Part shown: in pieces, positions 6,727 through 14,010 of the stretch
How the letters are laid out: each line of letters opens with the position of its first letter
Numbering within the stretch: the stretch's first letter is position 1
DNA from: an uncultured bacterium
Lineage (GTDB): Bacteria; Cyanobacteriota; Vampirovibrionia; Gastranaerophilales; Gastranaerophilaceae
Reading direction: 5' to 3'
Length of the DNA stretch: 33,626 nucleotides
NCBI GenBank assembly: GCA_902798645.1
Contig: CADBXV010000011.1
Coordinates: 1 to 33,626 of the forward strand
Translations under genes and position numbers: made by a program
The notes under the pieces: model-generated
Database searches by the model: none
The model's input: only the letters and a program-made list of their open reading frames with translations
Told to the model about the DNA's origin: nothing

Positions 6727-7590
6727 TTAATTTAGCTGAGATTTTATATTTTTGTATAATTTTGTCGTGTTAGTTTCTTTCAGATAATATTTTTCCAGCG
6801 CATCACTAACCCAAACAGAGCCGTCTCTGTCTATATATATATTAAATCTGTCGGGATTTGTGCAGTTATTATCACCGTGATGACAATTATTTCCGTGTTC
6901 TCCGTTTATATCAACCACTAATATACATGTAGAAGATTCTGTACGACCGGCATGAAAGTTTCCGTATGGTAGCCACCAACTCATTCCATCAACTGTTTTA
7001 AAATTAGGATTGTCGCTTATAGTTAGGTCTGATGTCCAAGGAAGATTCTCATTGTGTTCTTTGCAAGCAGCAAGTTCAGCACCACCATCATCACCGTTTT
7101 GTCTTAAATACCAAGCTGGCAAATTGATATCCAGCCCCCATTCATCTGCAATGGATTGACAATCCTGCGGATCTTCTTGGCGAAGTTCATTTGATGTTCC
7201 GATGTCATTTCCGCTCACTTTTTCACATACAATATCTCCAGTGGTGTTAAGCTTTGAAACAAACAGGTTGCAAAATTTATATTTTGCTGCTTCAGAACCT
7301 TCCGCTCCTCCAAAATTTTCATTATGAAATGTTACCTGTTCTGTATTTGATAAACCTGAATACAGATTCCTATACATAACACGACTTTCATCGGTATCAT
7401 CAGGGTATAACTTATTATCATTAACCAGTTCCATTACGATTCTGCTTACAGTACCATATGCCTTTTTAAACATTATCATTTCTTGATTTTGCTGATTATC
7501 TTTTATTGTAGTGATTAATAAAAGTGAAATTACACCGATTATAACTACAGTTACCAAAACTTCCGCAATTGTAAATCCTTTGTTCTTCAT
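6727..7590 (-). CDS. Type IV prepilin-like protein
   Basis: A 287-residue protein with a class III leader: MKNKG followed by FTIAEVLVTVVIIGVISLLLITTI, i.e. the prepilin peptidase site G/F, Glu at mature position 5 and a hydrophobic alpha-1N helix. The rest is a globular domain rich in Asn/Asp/Cys that includes a WWLPYGNFHAGRTES motif, a CxxHGDNNC cysteine pair and a DINGEHGNNC..PDRFNIYIDRDGSV segment. The D-I-N-G-x-x-x-P-D pattern with a following Asp resembles the calcium-binding DxDG loop of minor pilins/pseudopilins. It is large for a major pilin, so it is more likely a minor pilin or surface-display pseudopilin. Prepilins with this leader and a big domain occur in many copies in Gastranaerophilales. 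The Shine-Dalgarno is GAGG 9 nt upstream. Confidence 0.88.
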   Translation of the reverse strand: MKNKGFTIAEVLVTVVIIGVISLLLITTIKDNQQNQEMIMFKKAYGTVSRIVMELVNDNKLYPDDTDESRVMYRNLYSGLSNTEQVTFHNENFGGAEGSEAAKYKFCNLFVSKLNTTGDIVCEKVSGNDIGTSNELRQEDPQDCQSIADEWGLDINLPAWYLRQNGDDGGAELAACKEHNENLPWTSDLTISDNPNFKTVDGMSWWLPYGNFHAGRTESSTCILVVDINGEHGNNCHHGDNNCTNPDRFNIYIDRDGSVWVSDALEKYYLKETNTTKLYKNIKSQLN

Positions 7591-7627
7591 ATTATTAAAC
7601 CTCAGTAAGCTTTCTTTCTATACAAAC

Positions 7628-7656
7628 AGGATACCATATTTGCTAATCTTGCACAA
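7628..7656 (-). promoter_or_regulatory. Promoter of prepilin gene
   Basis: Read on the minus strand: TTGTGC (7656-7651), 17-bp spacer, TATCCT (7633-7628). It lies in the 93-bp gap after the epimerase gene and allows the prepilin gene to be transcribed separately. Confidence 0.45.
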
Positions 7657-7683
7657 CATTAATATAACATGCAGGAAAAAGTC

Positions 7684-8799
7684 TTATTTAAAATATTCTC
7701 TTATTATTGTTTCAATTTTTTTTGACGAAGTGCCGTCACCATAGGGGTTTTGCGCTTTTAATCTTGTCTGTTCTTTTGATAAAGAAAGTATCTTTTCGCT
7801 CTCTGTAACTATTTTTTCATAATCAGCACCGACGAGCATAGAAACACCTGCCTCAATACCTTCTTTTCGTTCCGTTTCATATCTCATTACAAGAGTCGGA
7901 CAGGCAAACGAAGGTGCTTCTTCCTGAATTCCGCCTGAATCTGTCAGGATTAATTTTGCGTGTTTCATCAAATATACTAAATACGGATAATCCAGCGGTG
8001 TTAAAAGGTGAATATTTTCAAAATTACCTAAGCGTGAGTGAATTTTGTCATGCACATTCGGATTCGGATGCACAGGAATCACAAATGTATGATCTGAGTA
8101 TTTTGATGCCAAATCAGATACAGCTTTAATAATTCTGTCTATTCTTTCTCCATGATTTTCCCTTCTGTGTGCAGTAATTAAAACAAGATTATCATCTATA
8201 GGAATACTTTTGCTTGCGAAGAATTTTCTTGATTGCTCAACAATTTCTTCAGATAGGCAGAATAGAGCATCTATAACAGTGTTACCTACAACGTGGATTT
8301 TGTTTTTATCTATACCTTCGTTAAGTAGTGCCTTTTCGTTTACACCTGTAGGAGCAAAATGCAATTCTGCAACTCTTGATGTCATCTGTCGCATTACTTC
8401 TTCAGGGAATGGCTCATAAATATCATAAGAACGAAGTCCGGCTTCTACATGAAAAACGGGTATTTTGTGATAGAAACTTGTTAAAGCTCCGCATAGAACA
8501 GTCATTGTGTCCCCTTGAACTATAGTTGCATCAATTTGATTCTTTGAATAAACTTCATCTAAAGAGGTTAATATTCTTGATTGAACACCGGAAAGAGATT
8601 GATTTTCTCTCATACAGTCCAAGTTATAATCCGCTTTTAATCCAAAATATGCAAGGGTTTGGTTTGAAAGTTCTTTCTGTTGTTCTGTGTTAACAATAGT
8701 AACATTATAATAATTCGGATGTCTTCTAAGTTCCAATATCACCGGAGCAAGTTTAATTATTTCCGGACGTGTTCCAAATACAAAAGCTATGTTTTTCAT
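7684..8799 (-). CDS. wecB: UDP-N-acetylglucosamine 2-epimerase (non-hydrolysing)
   Basis: A 371-residue, full-length WecB/MnaA-type enzyme that interconverts UDP-GlcNAc and UDP-ManNAc for surface-polysaccharide synthesis. The motifs are all in order: FGTRPEIIKLAPV (N-terminal nucleotide fold), HVEAGLRSYDIYEPFPEEVMRQ, GNTVIDAL, ITAHRRENHGERIDRI, LLTPLDYPYLVYLM and LTDSGGIQEEAPSF (UDP-binding C-domain). The start has no Shine-Dalgarno; a TATAAT (minus strand, 8812-8807) ends 7 nt before the ATG, so the transcript may be leaderless. The neighbouring prepilin and glycosyltransferase genes point to cell-surface functions. Confidence 0.95.
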   Translation of the reverse strand: MKNIAFVFGTRPEIIKLAPVILELRRHPNYYNVTIVNTEQQKELSNQTLAYFGLKADYNLDCMRENQSLSGVQSRILTSLDEVYSKNQIDATIVQGDTMTVLCGALTSFYHKIPVFHVEAGLRSYDIYEPFPEEVMRQMTSRVAELHFAPTGVNEKALLNEGIDKNKIHVVGNTVIDALFCLSEEIVEQSRKFFASKSIPIDDNLVLITAHRRENHGERIDRIIKAVSDLASKYSDHTFVIPVHPNPNVHDKIHSRLGNFENIHLLTPLDYPYLVYLMKHAKLILTDSGGIQEEAPSFACPTLVMRYETERKEGIEAGVSMLVGADYEKIVTESEKILSLSKEQTRLKAQNPYGDGTSSKKIETIIREYFK

Positions 8800-8914
8800 A
8801 CAAAAAATTATATAATAAACAAAAAGTTTAGGTAATTTAATATTAAATAAAAATCAACTGCTCTTTAATAAAACATTTATTTATGGTATCTTTATCATAA
8901 AGGGAGTATTAATT

Positions 8915-9637
8915 ATGGACAAAAATGTTATTTGCATCAAATGGGGAACAAAATTCGGCCCTGAGTACGTTAATAAATTATATAAAATGGTAGAGAAAAA
9001 CTTATCTTTGCCTCATAGATTTGTATGTTTTACCGACAATGCCGAAGGAATTGTTGAAGGGGTTGAAATAAGACCTTTGCCGGAACTTAATGACGAAGGG
9101 ATTCCTGACAGAATGTGGAAAAAACTCGGACTTTTTGCAAACCCGTTGTCTGATTTAACAGGAACTGCTCTGTTTTTAGATTTGGATATAATAGTAAGAA
9201 GTTCGCTTGATCCGTTTTTTGAAGTTGAAGGAAGCTTTTTAATCTCTAAAGACTATGATTTTCCGCACGATATTATTGGTAACTCATCAGTTTTTCGTTT
9301 TGAAGTAGGCAAACATCCTGATATTATAGAAAACTTCTATAAAGAAGGTTTGACAATCAGGGAAAGATATAAAAATGAACAAGCTTTTTTGTCCTATGAA
9401 ATGGATAGAAAAGGCTTATTAAAATACTGGCCTAAAGATTGGGTAGTAAGCTTTAAACGTCAATGCTTGCACAAGTTTCCTATCTGTTGGTTTAAAGTTC
9501 CTAGAGATCCTGAAGAAGCTAAAATTCTGATATTCCATGGTAAACCAAATCCGGAACAGGCTTATAAAGGTTATTTTGGAAAAATGGGTTTCCGCTATAT
9601 AAAACCGACTAAATGGCTCGATAAATATTGGAATTAG
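8915..9637 (+). CDS. Glycosyltransferase, GT-A fold with DxD motif
   Basis: A 240-residue protein. FVCFTDNAEGI near residue 36 and TALFLDLDIIVRSSLDPFF (residues 84-103, DLD at 89-91) match the donor- and metal-binding half of GT8-like glycosyltransferases. The segment GNSSVFRFEVGKHPDII, NEQAFLSYEM and a final ILIFHGKPNPEQA complete the pattern; the C-terminal His-Gly is the usual late metal ligand. The sugar and acceptor are unknown. It has no membrane segment. An AGGGAG Shine-Dalgarno precedes the ATG. Its divergent neighbour wecB suggests a surface-glycan role, but no larger polysaccharide cluster is present. Confidence 0.82.
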   Translation: MDKNVICIKWGTKFGPEYVNKLYKMVEKNLSLPHRFVCFTDNAEGIVEGVEIRPLPELNDEGIPDRMWKKLGLFANPLSDLTGTALFLDLDIIVRSSLDPFFEVEGSFLISKDYDFPHDIIGNSSVFRFEVGKHPDIIENFYKEGLTIRERYKNEQAFLSYEMDRKGLLKYWPKDWVVSFKRQCLHKFPICWFKVPRDPEEAKILIFHGKPNPEQAYKGYFGKMGFRYIKPTKWLDKYWN

Positions 9638-9756
9638 GAGCAGGGGTAAATACATTATAGCAATTTTTTTTAAATAAAGTATGTAAGGCAACACCTGATT
9701 TACAATATTTTGGTCACCTCACTGTAGACTTTCTTCTTTTACAAAAGCGGTTAACT
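9638..9756. other. Non-coding stretch
   Basis: 119 bp between the glycosyltransferase gene and the XRE pseudogene. It contains GGGGTAAATACATTATAG at 9646-9663, similar to a string after the Clp-N gene (about 1998-2014). I see no ORF, hairpin terminator or RNA gene here. Confidence 0.5.
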
Positions 9757-9972
9757 TTATTGTTGTTTAATGTATTGAATATCATATCCTAATATTTCAG
9801 CAATAATCATAACTTAATTGTATGTGAATGAACCTCTGCTCATTTTTTGAGAAATATTTGTTTGGGAATAAACATGCCCCGTTTTTTCACTTAGCATTTT
9901 GGCTAAGTCCTTTTGCTTTATTCCTTCTTGTGATAGCAAAACTTTTATTTGTTCTTTTGCTTTTAATCTCAT
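9757..9972 (-). pseudogene. XRE-family HTH regulator with in-frame nonsense codon
   Basis: Reading the minus strand from ATG at 9972 gives 52 codons (MRLKAKEQIKVLLSQEGIKQ, KDLAKMLSEKTG, then SQTNISQKMSRGSFTYN), a TAA at 9816-9814, and then 18 more codons in the same frame (VMIIAEILGYDIQYIKQQ) to the TAA at 9759-9757. The two halves join into a normal short Cro/C1-type HTH protein of 71 residues; this family has Y-[DN]-E-[LV]-x-x-IAE-x-LGY at this point, so the TAA stands where GAA (Glu) is expected. One substitution explains it. The 52-residue product would lack the last helix of the HTH fold. The gene is divergent to the promoter, palindrome and small ORF at 10001-10316. Confidence 0.75.
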
Positions 9973-10000
9973 AGATACATTTTACAAATACAAAAACTTT

Positions 10001-10031
10001 TTGACAAATAAGGCAAAAATGATAGTATAAA
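10001..10031 (+). promoter_or_regulatory. Promoter of 70-aa ORF
   Basis: Consensus TTGACA at 10001-10006. Either TAGTAT (10023-10028, 16-bp spacer) or TATAAA (10026-10031, 19-bp spacer) can serve as the -10. Confidence 0.55.
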
Positions 10032-10036
10032 ATTAC

Positions 10037-10062
10037 TATTTAGGAAAATTGTTTCCTAAATA
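10037..10062. promoter_or_regulatory. 26-bp perfect palindrome, probable operator
   Basis: Arms TATTTAGGAAA and TTTCCTAAATA, 11 bp each with no mismatch, around ATTG. It covers the predicted transcription start region of the promoter at 10001-10031, where a repressor would block it. The divergent XRE gene is the natural candidate for its binding protein, but is now broken. Confidence 0.65.
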
Positions 10063-10103
10063 AGCAATAATATAACAACAAAACTTTACAAAGGAGAGAG
10101 AGT

Positions 10104-10316
10104 ATGACAGAAGAAGAACTCAGATTGACTATCATTGATGATGCAAAAAAGTATATCTCCTTATATTCAAAAAGGTTATGTTTGCTGCTTGAATATGTTG
10201 ATTTTAAGGATATTAATTTGATAGAAAAAATTATTCTTTGTAATTTTATAAATGAAATAGCCTGCAATATTCAAATTGAAACAGAAAATATTACACAAAT
10301 GTTGATTAAAGAATAA
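10104..10316 (+). CDS. Hypothetical 70-residue protein
   Basis: A short ORF with an excellent AAAGGAGAG Shine-Dalgarno 8 nt before the ATG and a consensus promoter, so it is very likely expressed. The product begins MTEEELRLTIIDDAKKYISL, is mostly helical with alternating acidic and hydrophobic residues, contains three Cys and has no transmembrane segment or signal peptide. I do not recognise a family. Placed behind an operator palindrome and opposite an XRE regulator, it has the arrangement of a small regulated module (for example a phage-derived or toxin/antitoxin-like pair), but nothing in the protein itself proves that. Confidence 0.65.
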   Translation: MTEEELRLTIIDDAKKYISLYSKRLCLLLEYVDFKDINLIEKIILCNFINEIACNIQIETENITQMLIKE

Positions 10317-10331
10317 TTAAAATATTTATTC

Positions 10332-11138
10332 CTATCCTTTAACAGCGCCGTCAAGAGGGTTGTTTATCAAGTATTTTTTACCTGTTATAAATACAGTGAT
10401 TACAGGAATTGAACAGATACATGAGCAAGCCATAAGCTCTCCCCAGAGGGTTACTTCTCTAAACGTGCTTTTGAATATTGTAAGTCCAACTGCAAGAGTG
10501 CGCATACTTTCCGTATTTGTTACAATTAAGGGCCACATAAAACTATTCCACGTTGTAACAAAAGTAAAAATACTAAGCGTTGCAATCGCAGGAATTGCAC
10601 AGGGTAAGGCAATCTTAAAGAATGTCTGCCAAATATTACAACCATCTAATTTTGAAGCTTCTTCTAGATCTTTTGAAAAACTTGTAAAATACTGCTTCAT
10701 AAAAAACACACCGAATCCGCCAAATAATCCCGGAATGATAAGTGCCTGATATGTGTTAATCCAGCCTAATTTGCTCATCAAATAAAATAGAGGAACAATA
10801 TTAACTTGTGAAGGAATCATCATTGTCAAAATAAATACAAAAAATAATACGTCTTTACCTTTAAAGTTGCATCTTGCAAACCCGTAACCGGCAAGAGCTG
10901 AAATTATGACCTGTCCGATAGTTGTGCATAGAGCAACAATCAGGCTGTTTAAGAAATATTTGATTACAGGAATTGAATGAAATACGTTTTTGTATGCACA
11001 AAAAGAGAGATTAATATTTTTATAATCTGTAAAAACATTATCTTGACCGCTTAATGATATTAAAAACATCATAAAAAACGGTAATATCATTGATAAAGCC
11101 ATTAAAACCAGAATAAAATGTAAAAATATTTTTCTCAT
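10332..11138 (-). CDS. Carbohydrate ABC transporter permease (MalG/UgpE type)
   Basis: A 268-residue inner-membrane protein with six predicted helices. The cytoplasmic EAA loop, EASKLDGCNIWQTFFKIALP (about residues 159-178), matches the EAA-x-x-DGA-x9-LP coupling motif of CUT1 sugar permeases, and the ending INNPLDGAVKG is the usual C-terminus of this family. It should pair with a MalF-type permease, a binding protein and an ATPase, yet none is encoded nearby: the flanks are a 70-aa ORF and folC. The start has no Shine-Dalgarno; TAAAAT ends 6 nt upstream of the ATG (minus strand 11150-11145). The substrate is unknown. Confidence 0.92.
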   Translation of the reverse strand: MRKIFLHFILVLMALSMILPFFMMFLISLSGQDNVFTDYKNINLSFCAYKNVFHSIPVIKYFLNSLIVALCTTIGQVIISALAGYGFARCNFKGKDVLFFVFILTMMIPSQVNIVPLFYLMSKLGWINTYQALIIPGLFGGFGVFFMKQYFTSFSKDLEEASKLDGCNIWQTFFKIALPCAIPAIATLSIFTFVTTWNSFMWPLIVTNTESMRTLAVGLTIFKSTFREVTLWGELMACSCICSIPVITVFITGKKYLINNPLDGAVKG

Positions 11139-11193
11139 AAGATTATTTTAGATGAAAATAGATTTTAATAAAAGATTGTTATAGTATAAAGTT

Positions 11194-12336
11194 ATGATTA
11201 GTTATGAAGAAGCTATAGGAATAATAACAAGCAAAGGTAAATTTTACATAGATTTAGGGTTGGAGAGAATATCTGATGTATTAAATTTACTTGGCAATCC
11301 TCAAGACGATATAAAATGTATTCACGTAGCCGGGACAAACGGCAAAGGCTCTGTTTGTGCCATGATAGAACGCATTTTAAGAGAAACCGGTTATAAAACG
11401 GGTTTGTATACAAGTCCTCATATTTGGGATTATACAGAGCGGATACAAATTTGCGGTAAGAATATTCCAAAAGAAGTTTTTGCTGAGTATGTTGAAAAAA
11501 TCTTGGCTTGCGGTATTCATTTAACAGAATTTGAAATACTTACGATTATGATGTTTTTGTATTTTAAAGAAAAAGGCGTGGAAGTTGCGGTTATTGAAAC
11601 AGGGTTAGGCGGAAGGTTGGATGCAACAAATGTGATAAAGAAGAACTTGTGTTCAATCATTACTCAAATTGACTTAGATCATACAGACAGACTTGGAGAT
11701 ACAAAAGATAAAATAGCTTACGAAAAAGCAGGTATTATTAAACCAAATTGTCCTGTGATTACAAGTATGGGATACGAGGCAATCAGAGATAAGGCTGATG
11801 AATGTAGTTCTATGTTTATTATGGTGTCGCCTTTTGTACCGGAAAAATTTGTTAATGCTCTTTCATTGAAGGGCAGACACCAAATTGATAATTTAGCATT
11901 GGTTGTTACTGCAATTAATTATTTGTTTAAGGATATAAATGACGATATTATTATAAACGGGTTAAAAAAAGTAAAACATCCATGCAGATTTGAGTATATT
12001 AAAGACAAAAATTTAATTATAGATGCGTGTCATAATCCTAATGGTGTTCTGGCATTACGTGAAAATTTGGATTTATATTATCCAAATCAGCAAAGACGAT
12101 TTGTATTCGGGGCATTAAGAAGAAAAGATTACAAAAAGATGATGGAAATTTTGTTTAGAGATGGTGATGAAATTTATTTTAACGAATTTGACTATCCGGA
12201 TGCTTGTACTTATGATGATTTAAAAAATGATTGCATATATGAATCAAAAAAATACATGAATTCTAATATACTAACATCTGACAAACTTAATATTATCTGC
12301 GGTTCTTTTTATATGATAGGTGGTATGAATATTTAA
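11194..12336 (+). CDS. folC: Folylpolyglutamate synthase / dihydrofolate synthase
   Basis: A 380-residue Mur-ligase-type enzyme that adds glutamate to dihydropteroate and folates. HVAGTNGKGSV (residues 44-54) is the ATP P-loop, LYTSPHIWDYTERI the folate/omega-loop motif, VIETGLGGRLDATNV and TQIDLDHTDRLGDT the metal-binding and hinge parts, and IDACHNPNG the C-terminal glutamate-binding domain signature. It is slightly shorter than the approximately 420 residues of E. coli FolC. The start has no Shine-Dalgarno and a TATAGT box ends 8 nt upstream of the ATG. thyX, another folate-linked gene, lies 5 kb away and is not co-transcribed. Confidence 0.94.
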   Translation: MISYEEAIGIITSKGKFYIDLGLERISDVLNLLGNPQDDIKCIHVAGTNGKGSVCAMIERILRETGYKTGLYTSPHIWDYTERIQICGKNIPKEVFAEYVEKILACGIHLTEFEILTIMMFLYFKEKGVEVAVIETGLGGRLDATNVIKKNLCSIITQIDLDHTDRLGDTKDKIAYEKAGIIKPNCPVITSMGYEAIRDKADECSSMFIMVSPFVPEKFVNALSLKGRHQIDNLALVVTAINYLFKDINDDIIINGLKKVKHPCRFEYIKDKNLIIDACHNPNGVLALRENLDLYYPNQQRRFVFGALRRKDYKKMMEILFRDGDEIYFNEFDYPDACTYDDLKNDCIYESKKYMNSNILTSDKLNIICGSFYMIGGMNI

Positions 12337-12348
12337 AAAGCAGAACAA

Positions 12349-13140
12349 CTAAGAAAACACAAATTTATTCACAGCTTTTACAAATCCGTCATTTTGAACG
12401 GTATCTGTTATATAATCTGCCTCTAATTTCAGCTTTTCTGTAGCGTTTCCCATTGCGACTTTTATTCCGCCTGCTTTTAAAAGCGCTATGTCATTATTTT
12501 GATCACCTATTGTTAGTATCTCATCATTATTTAAGCCCCAATATTTCTGTAAAAACTTCACTGCGCAGTATTTTGAACCTTCGGGGTGAGAAAATTCCAA
12601 GAAATTTGGAGTTGATTTAACTATGTATAGTTCAGGAAAAAATTCTTGCAGAGTTTTTTCCAAATAATCTATTTTTTCAGGATTTTTATAATCTATAGCT
12701 AAAATTTTGTTTACTTTATCTTTTTTTATCTCATCAAAAGATTTAACAGTATAATCTATATATTGGTTTTTACTGTATCTTTGAACAATTTCATTATCAT
12801 TTTCGGAATATAAGATGTCATCATTATATAAATTAATATGTACTCCTTCTTTTTTTGCCCATTCAATAATTTTTTCCGTCTGAGCTTCTGAAAGTCTTCT
12901 TTCATACAAAATATTTCCGTTTCCGTCATTAACCATTGAACCTTGATAAGATATAACCGGCGTATTAAGTCCAAGTTTTTCACGGATTTTCATTGCAGAC
13001 TTATTCATTCTTCCCGTAACCAAAACTACCTTAATACCTTTATTTTGTAACTCTTTTATACAAATCTTTACTTCTGATGTGAAATCGTGTTCAGGAATTA
13101 GTATCGTTCCGTCTATATCTGTTGCAACAAGTTTTATCAT
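12349..13140 (-). CDS. Cof-type HAD-IIB family phosphatase
   Basis: A 263-residue haloacid-dehalogenase phosphatase. Motif I is DIDGTIL (nucleophile Asp8, acid Asp10), motif II is VTGR, and motif IV is TIGDQNNDIALLKAGG. The YQGSMVNDGNGNILYERRL block and the cap domain between them are typical of Cof/YidA-like sugar- and nucleotide-phosphate phosphatases. The substrate cannot be assigned. It is convergent with folC with only 12 bp between stops. It has no clear Shine-Dalgarno; TAAAAT on the minus strand (13152-13147) ends 6 nt before the ATG. Confidence 0.92.
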   Translation of the reverse strand: MIKLVATDIDGTILIPEHDFTSEVKICIKELQNKGIKVVLVTGRMNKSAMKIREKLGLNTPVISYQGSMVNDGNGNILYERRLSEAQTEKIIEWAKKEGVHINLYNDDILYSENDNEIVQRYSKNQYIDYTVKSFDEIKKDKVNKILAIDYKNPEKIDYLEKTLQEFFPELYIVKSTPNFLEFSHPEGSKYCAVKFLQKYWGLNNDEILTIGDQNNDIALLKAGGIKVAMGNATEKLKLEADYITDTVQNDGFVKAVNKFVFS

Positions 13141-13190
13141 AAAAATATTTTATCATAAAAATCAGGCATATTTATTAAGTGAAATCAAAA

Positions 13191-13217
13191 AGAAAACGCC
13201 CATATAAAACGAGCGTT
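13191..13217 (-). terminator. Terminator-like hairpin after the 13258-13923 gene
   Basis: Read on the minus strand: AACGC, 13-nt loop, GCGTT, then TTCTTTTTG. The 5-bp stem is short but GC-rich for this genome and the T-run is adequate. It lies 41-67 bp past the stop of the repeat protein. Confidence 0.5.
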
Positions 13218-13257
13218 ATAAATTTAATAAGGTATTTTAATAAGGTTATTTAATATG

Positions 13258-13923
13258 TTATTTTTTCTTTTTAAAAGGATTGAGTTTAGTCAAAAAGCTT
13301 GTATGAGTTTCTGTTTTCGGAGGTTTTTTGCCTCTTTTAAAAGCGTGCATTAAAGCTCCAACACCAATAACAGCGCCAATTACACCTAGTATAAATTTAG
13401 GAGTGTTATTTATAACTGCCATTGTTTTATTAAAACCGCTTTGCAAATTGTTCTGTGTGTCTGAAAATCCGCCAAAAGAGTTTATAACGCCTGCCTGAGA
13501 TTGAGTACCCACGCCATATCCGTTAAAAGTGTTCATTCCACCGGCATTGGAATAAGCTCCTGTTGTTCCGTTAAAACCGAATGCACCTGCGGTTGTGTTA
13601 ACAGATTGAGCACCTACACCATATCCGTTAAATGTAGTCATACCACCAGCATTTGACAGTGAACCTATCTGAGCAGGTGCACCGGATACGTTTCCGTAGC
13701 TTTGGTAGTTTTGTACATAAGGTGATTGAATGCCTGTTGCTTGAAAAGAATCAGAATAAGCACCGTGATTTTGGTAAAGTCCGCCTTGTTTAGCCATATC
13801 CAAATACGGATTACTCATCGGCATCATTGCACCCATTGGTGTTCCCATCATTAAGTCAGTAGGAACATATTCCAAGATGCCTTTGTCGTAAAGACTATAC
13901 AAAGTATACGGATTCAATGCCAT
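13258..13923 (-). CDS. Gly/Asn-rich repeat protein with C-terminal membrane anchor
   Basis: A 221-residue protein of no family I recognise. It starts MALNPYTLYSLYDKGILEYV. Residues 25-36 are Met-rich (MMGTPMGAMMPM). Residues 50-165 are low-complexity Gly/Asn/Ser/Tyr with two nearly identical 18-residue units 35 apart (SNAGGMTTFNGYGVGAQS at 90-107 and SNAGGMNTFNGYGVGTQS at 125-142). One hydrophobic helix lies at about 177-195, followed by a very basic tail (KRGKKPPK ... NPFKKKK). The layout suggests a tail-anchored protein with the flexible repeat part on one side of the membrane. It has no signal peptide. The Shine-Dalgarno is AGAAGG 8 nt upstream. It lies directly downstream of secA on the same strand, 87 bp apart. 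Confidence 0.75.
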   Translation of the reverse strand: MALNPYTLYSLYDKGILEYVPTDLMMGTPMGAMMPMSNPYLDMAKQGGLYQNHGAYSDSFQATGIQSPYVQNYQSYGNVSGAPAQIGSLSNAGGMTTFNGYGVGAQSVNTTAGAFGFNGTTGAYSNAGGMNTFNGYGVGTQSQAGVINSFGGFSDTQNNLQSGFNKTMAVINNTPKFILGVIGAVIGVGALMHAFKRGKKPPKTETHTSFLTKLNPFKKKK

Positions 13924-14010
13924 ACTAAAACACCTTCTAAGTTCTACACATATATATAAAGTTTTTTAGCATGGAAAAATTGCTTAAATTAGTCTAAATA
14001 TTAAGAAATG

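Noticed and set aside
7511-7744. 77-codon plus-strand open frame across the prepilin/wecB gap
   Set aside because: It is antisense to the prepilin leader, which is diagnostic, and has no ribosome site.
9757-9972. Stop-codon reassignment to explain the in-frame TAA in the XRE gene
   Set aside because: TAA is used as the normal stop for many intact genes in the window, so recoding is not credible; a nonsense mutation is simpler.
10360-10749. 129-codon open frame on the plus strand opposite the ABC permease
   Set aside because: It is antisense to well-conserved permease motifs (EAA loop) and has no family resemblance or ribosome site.
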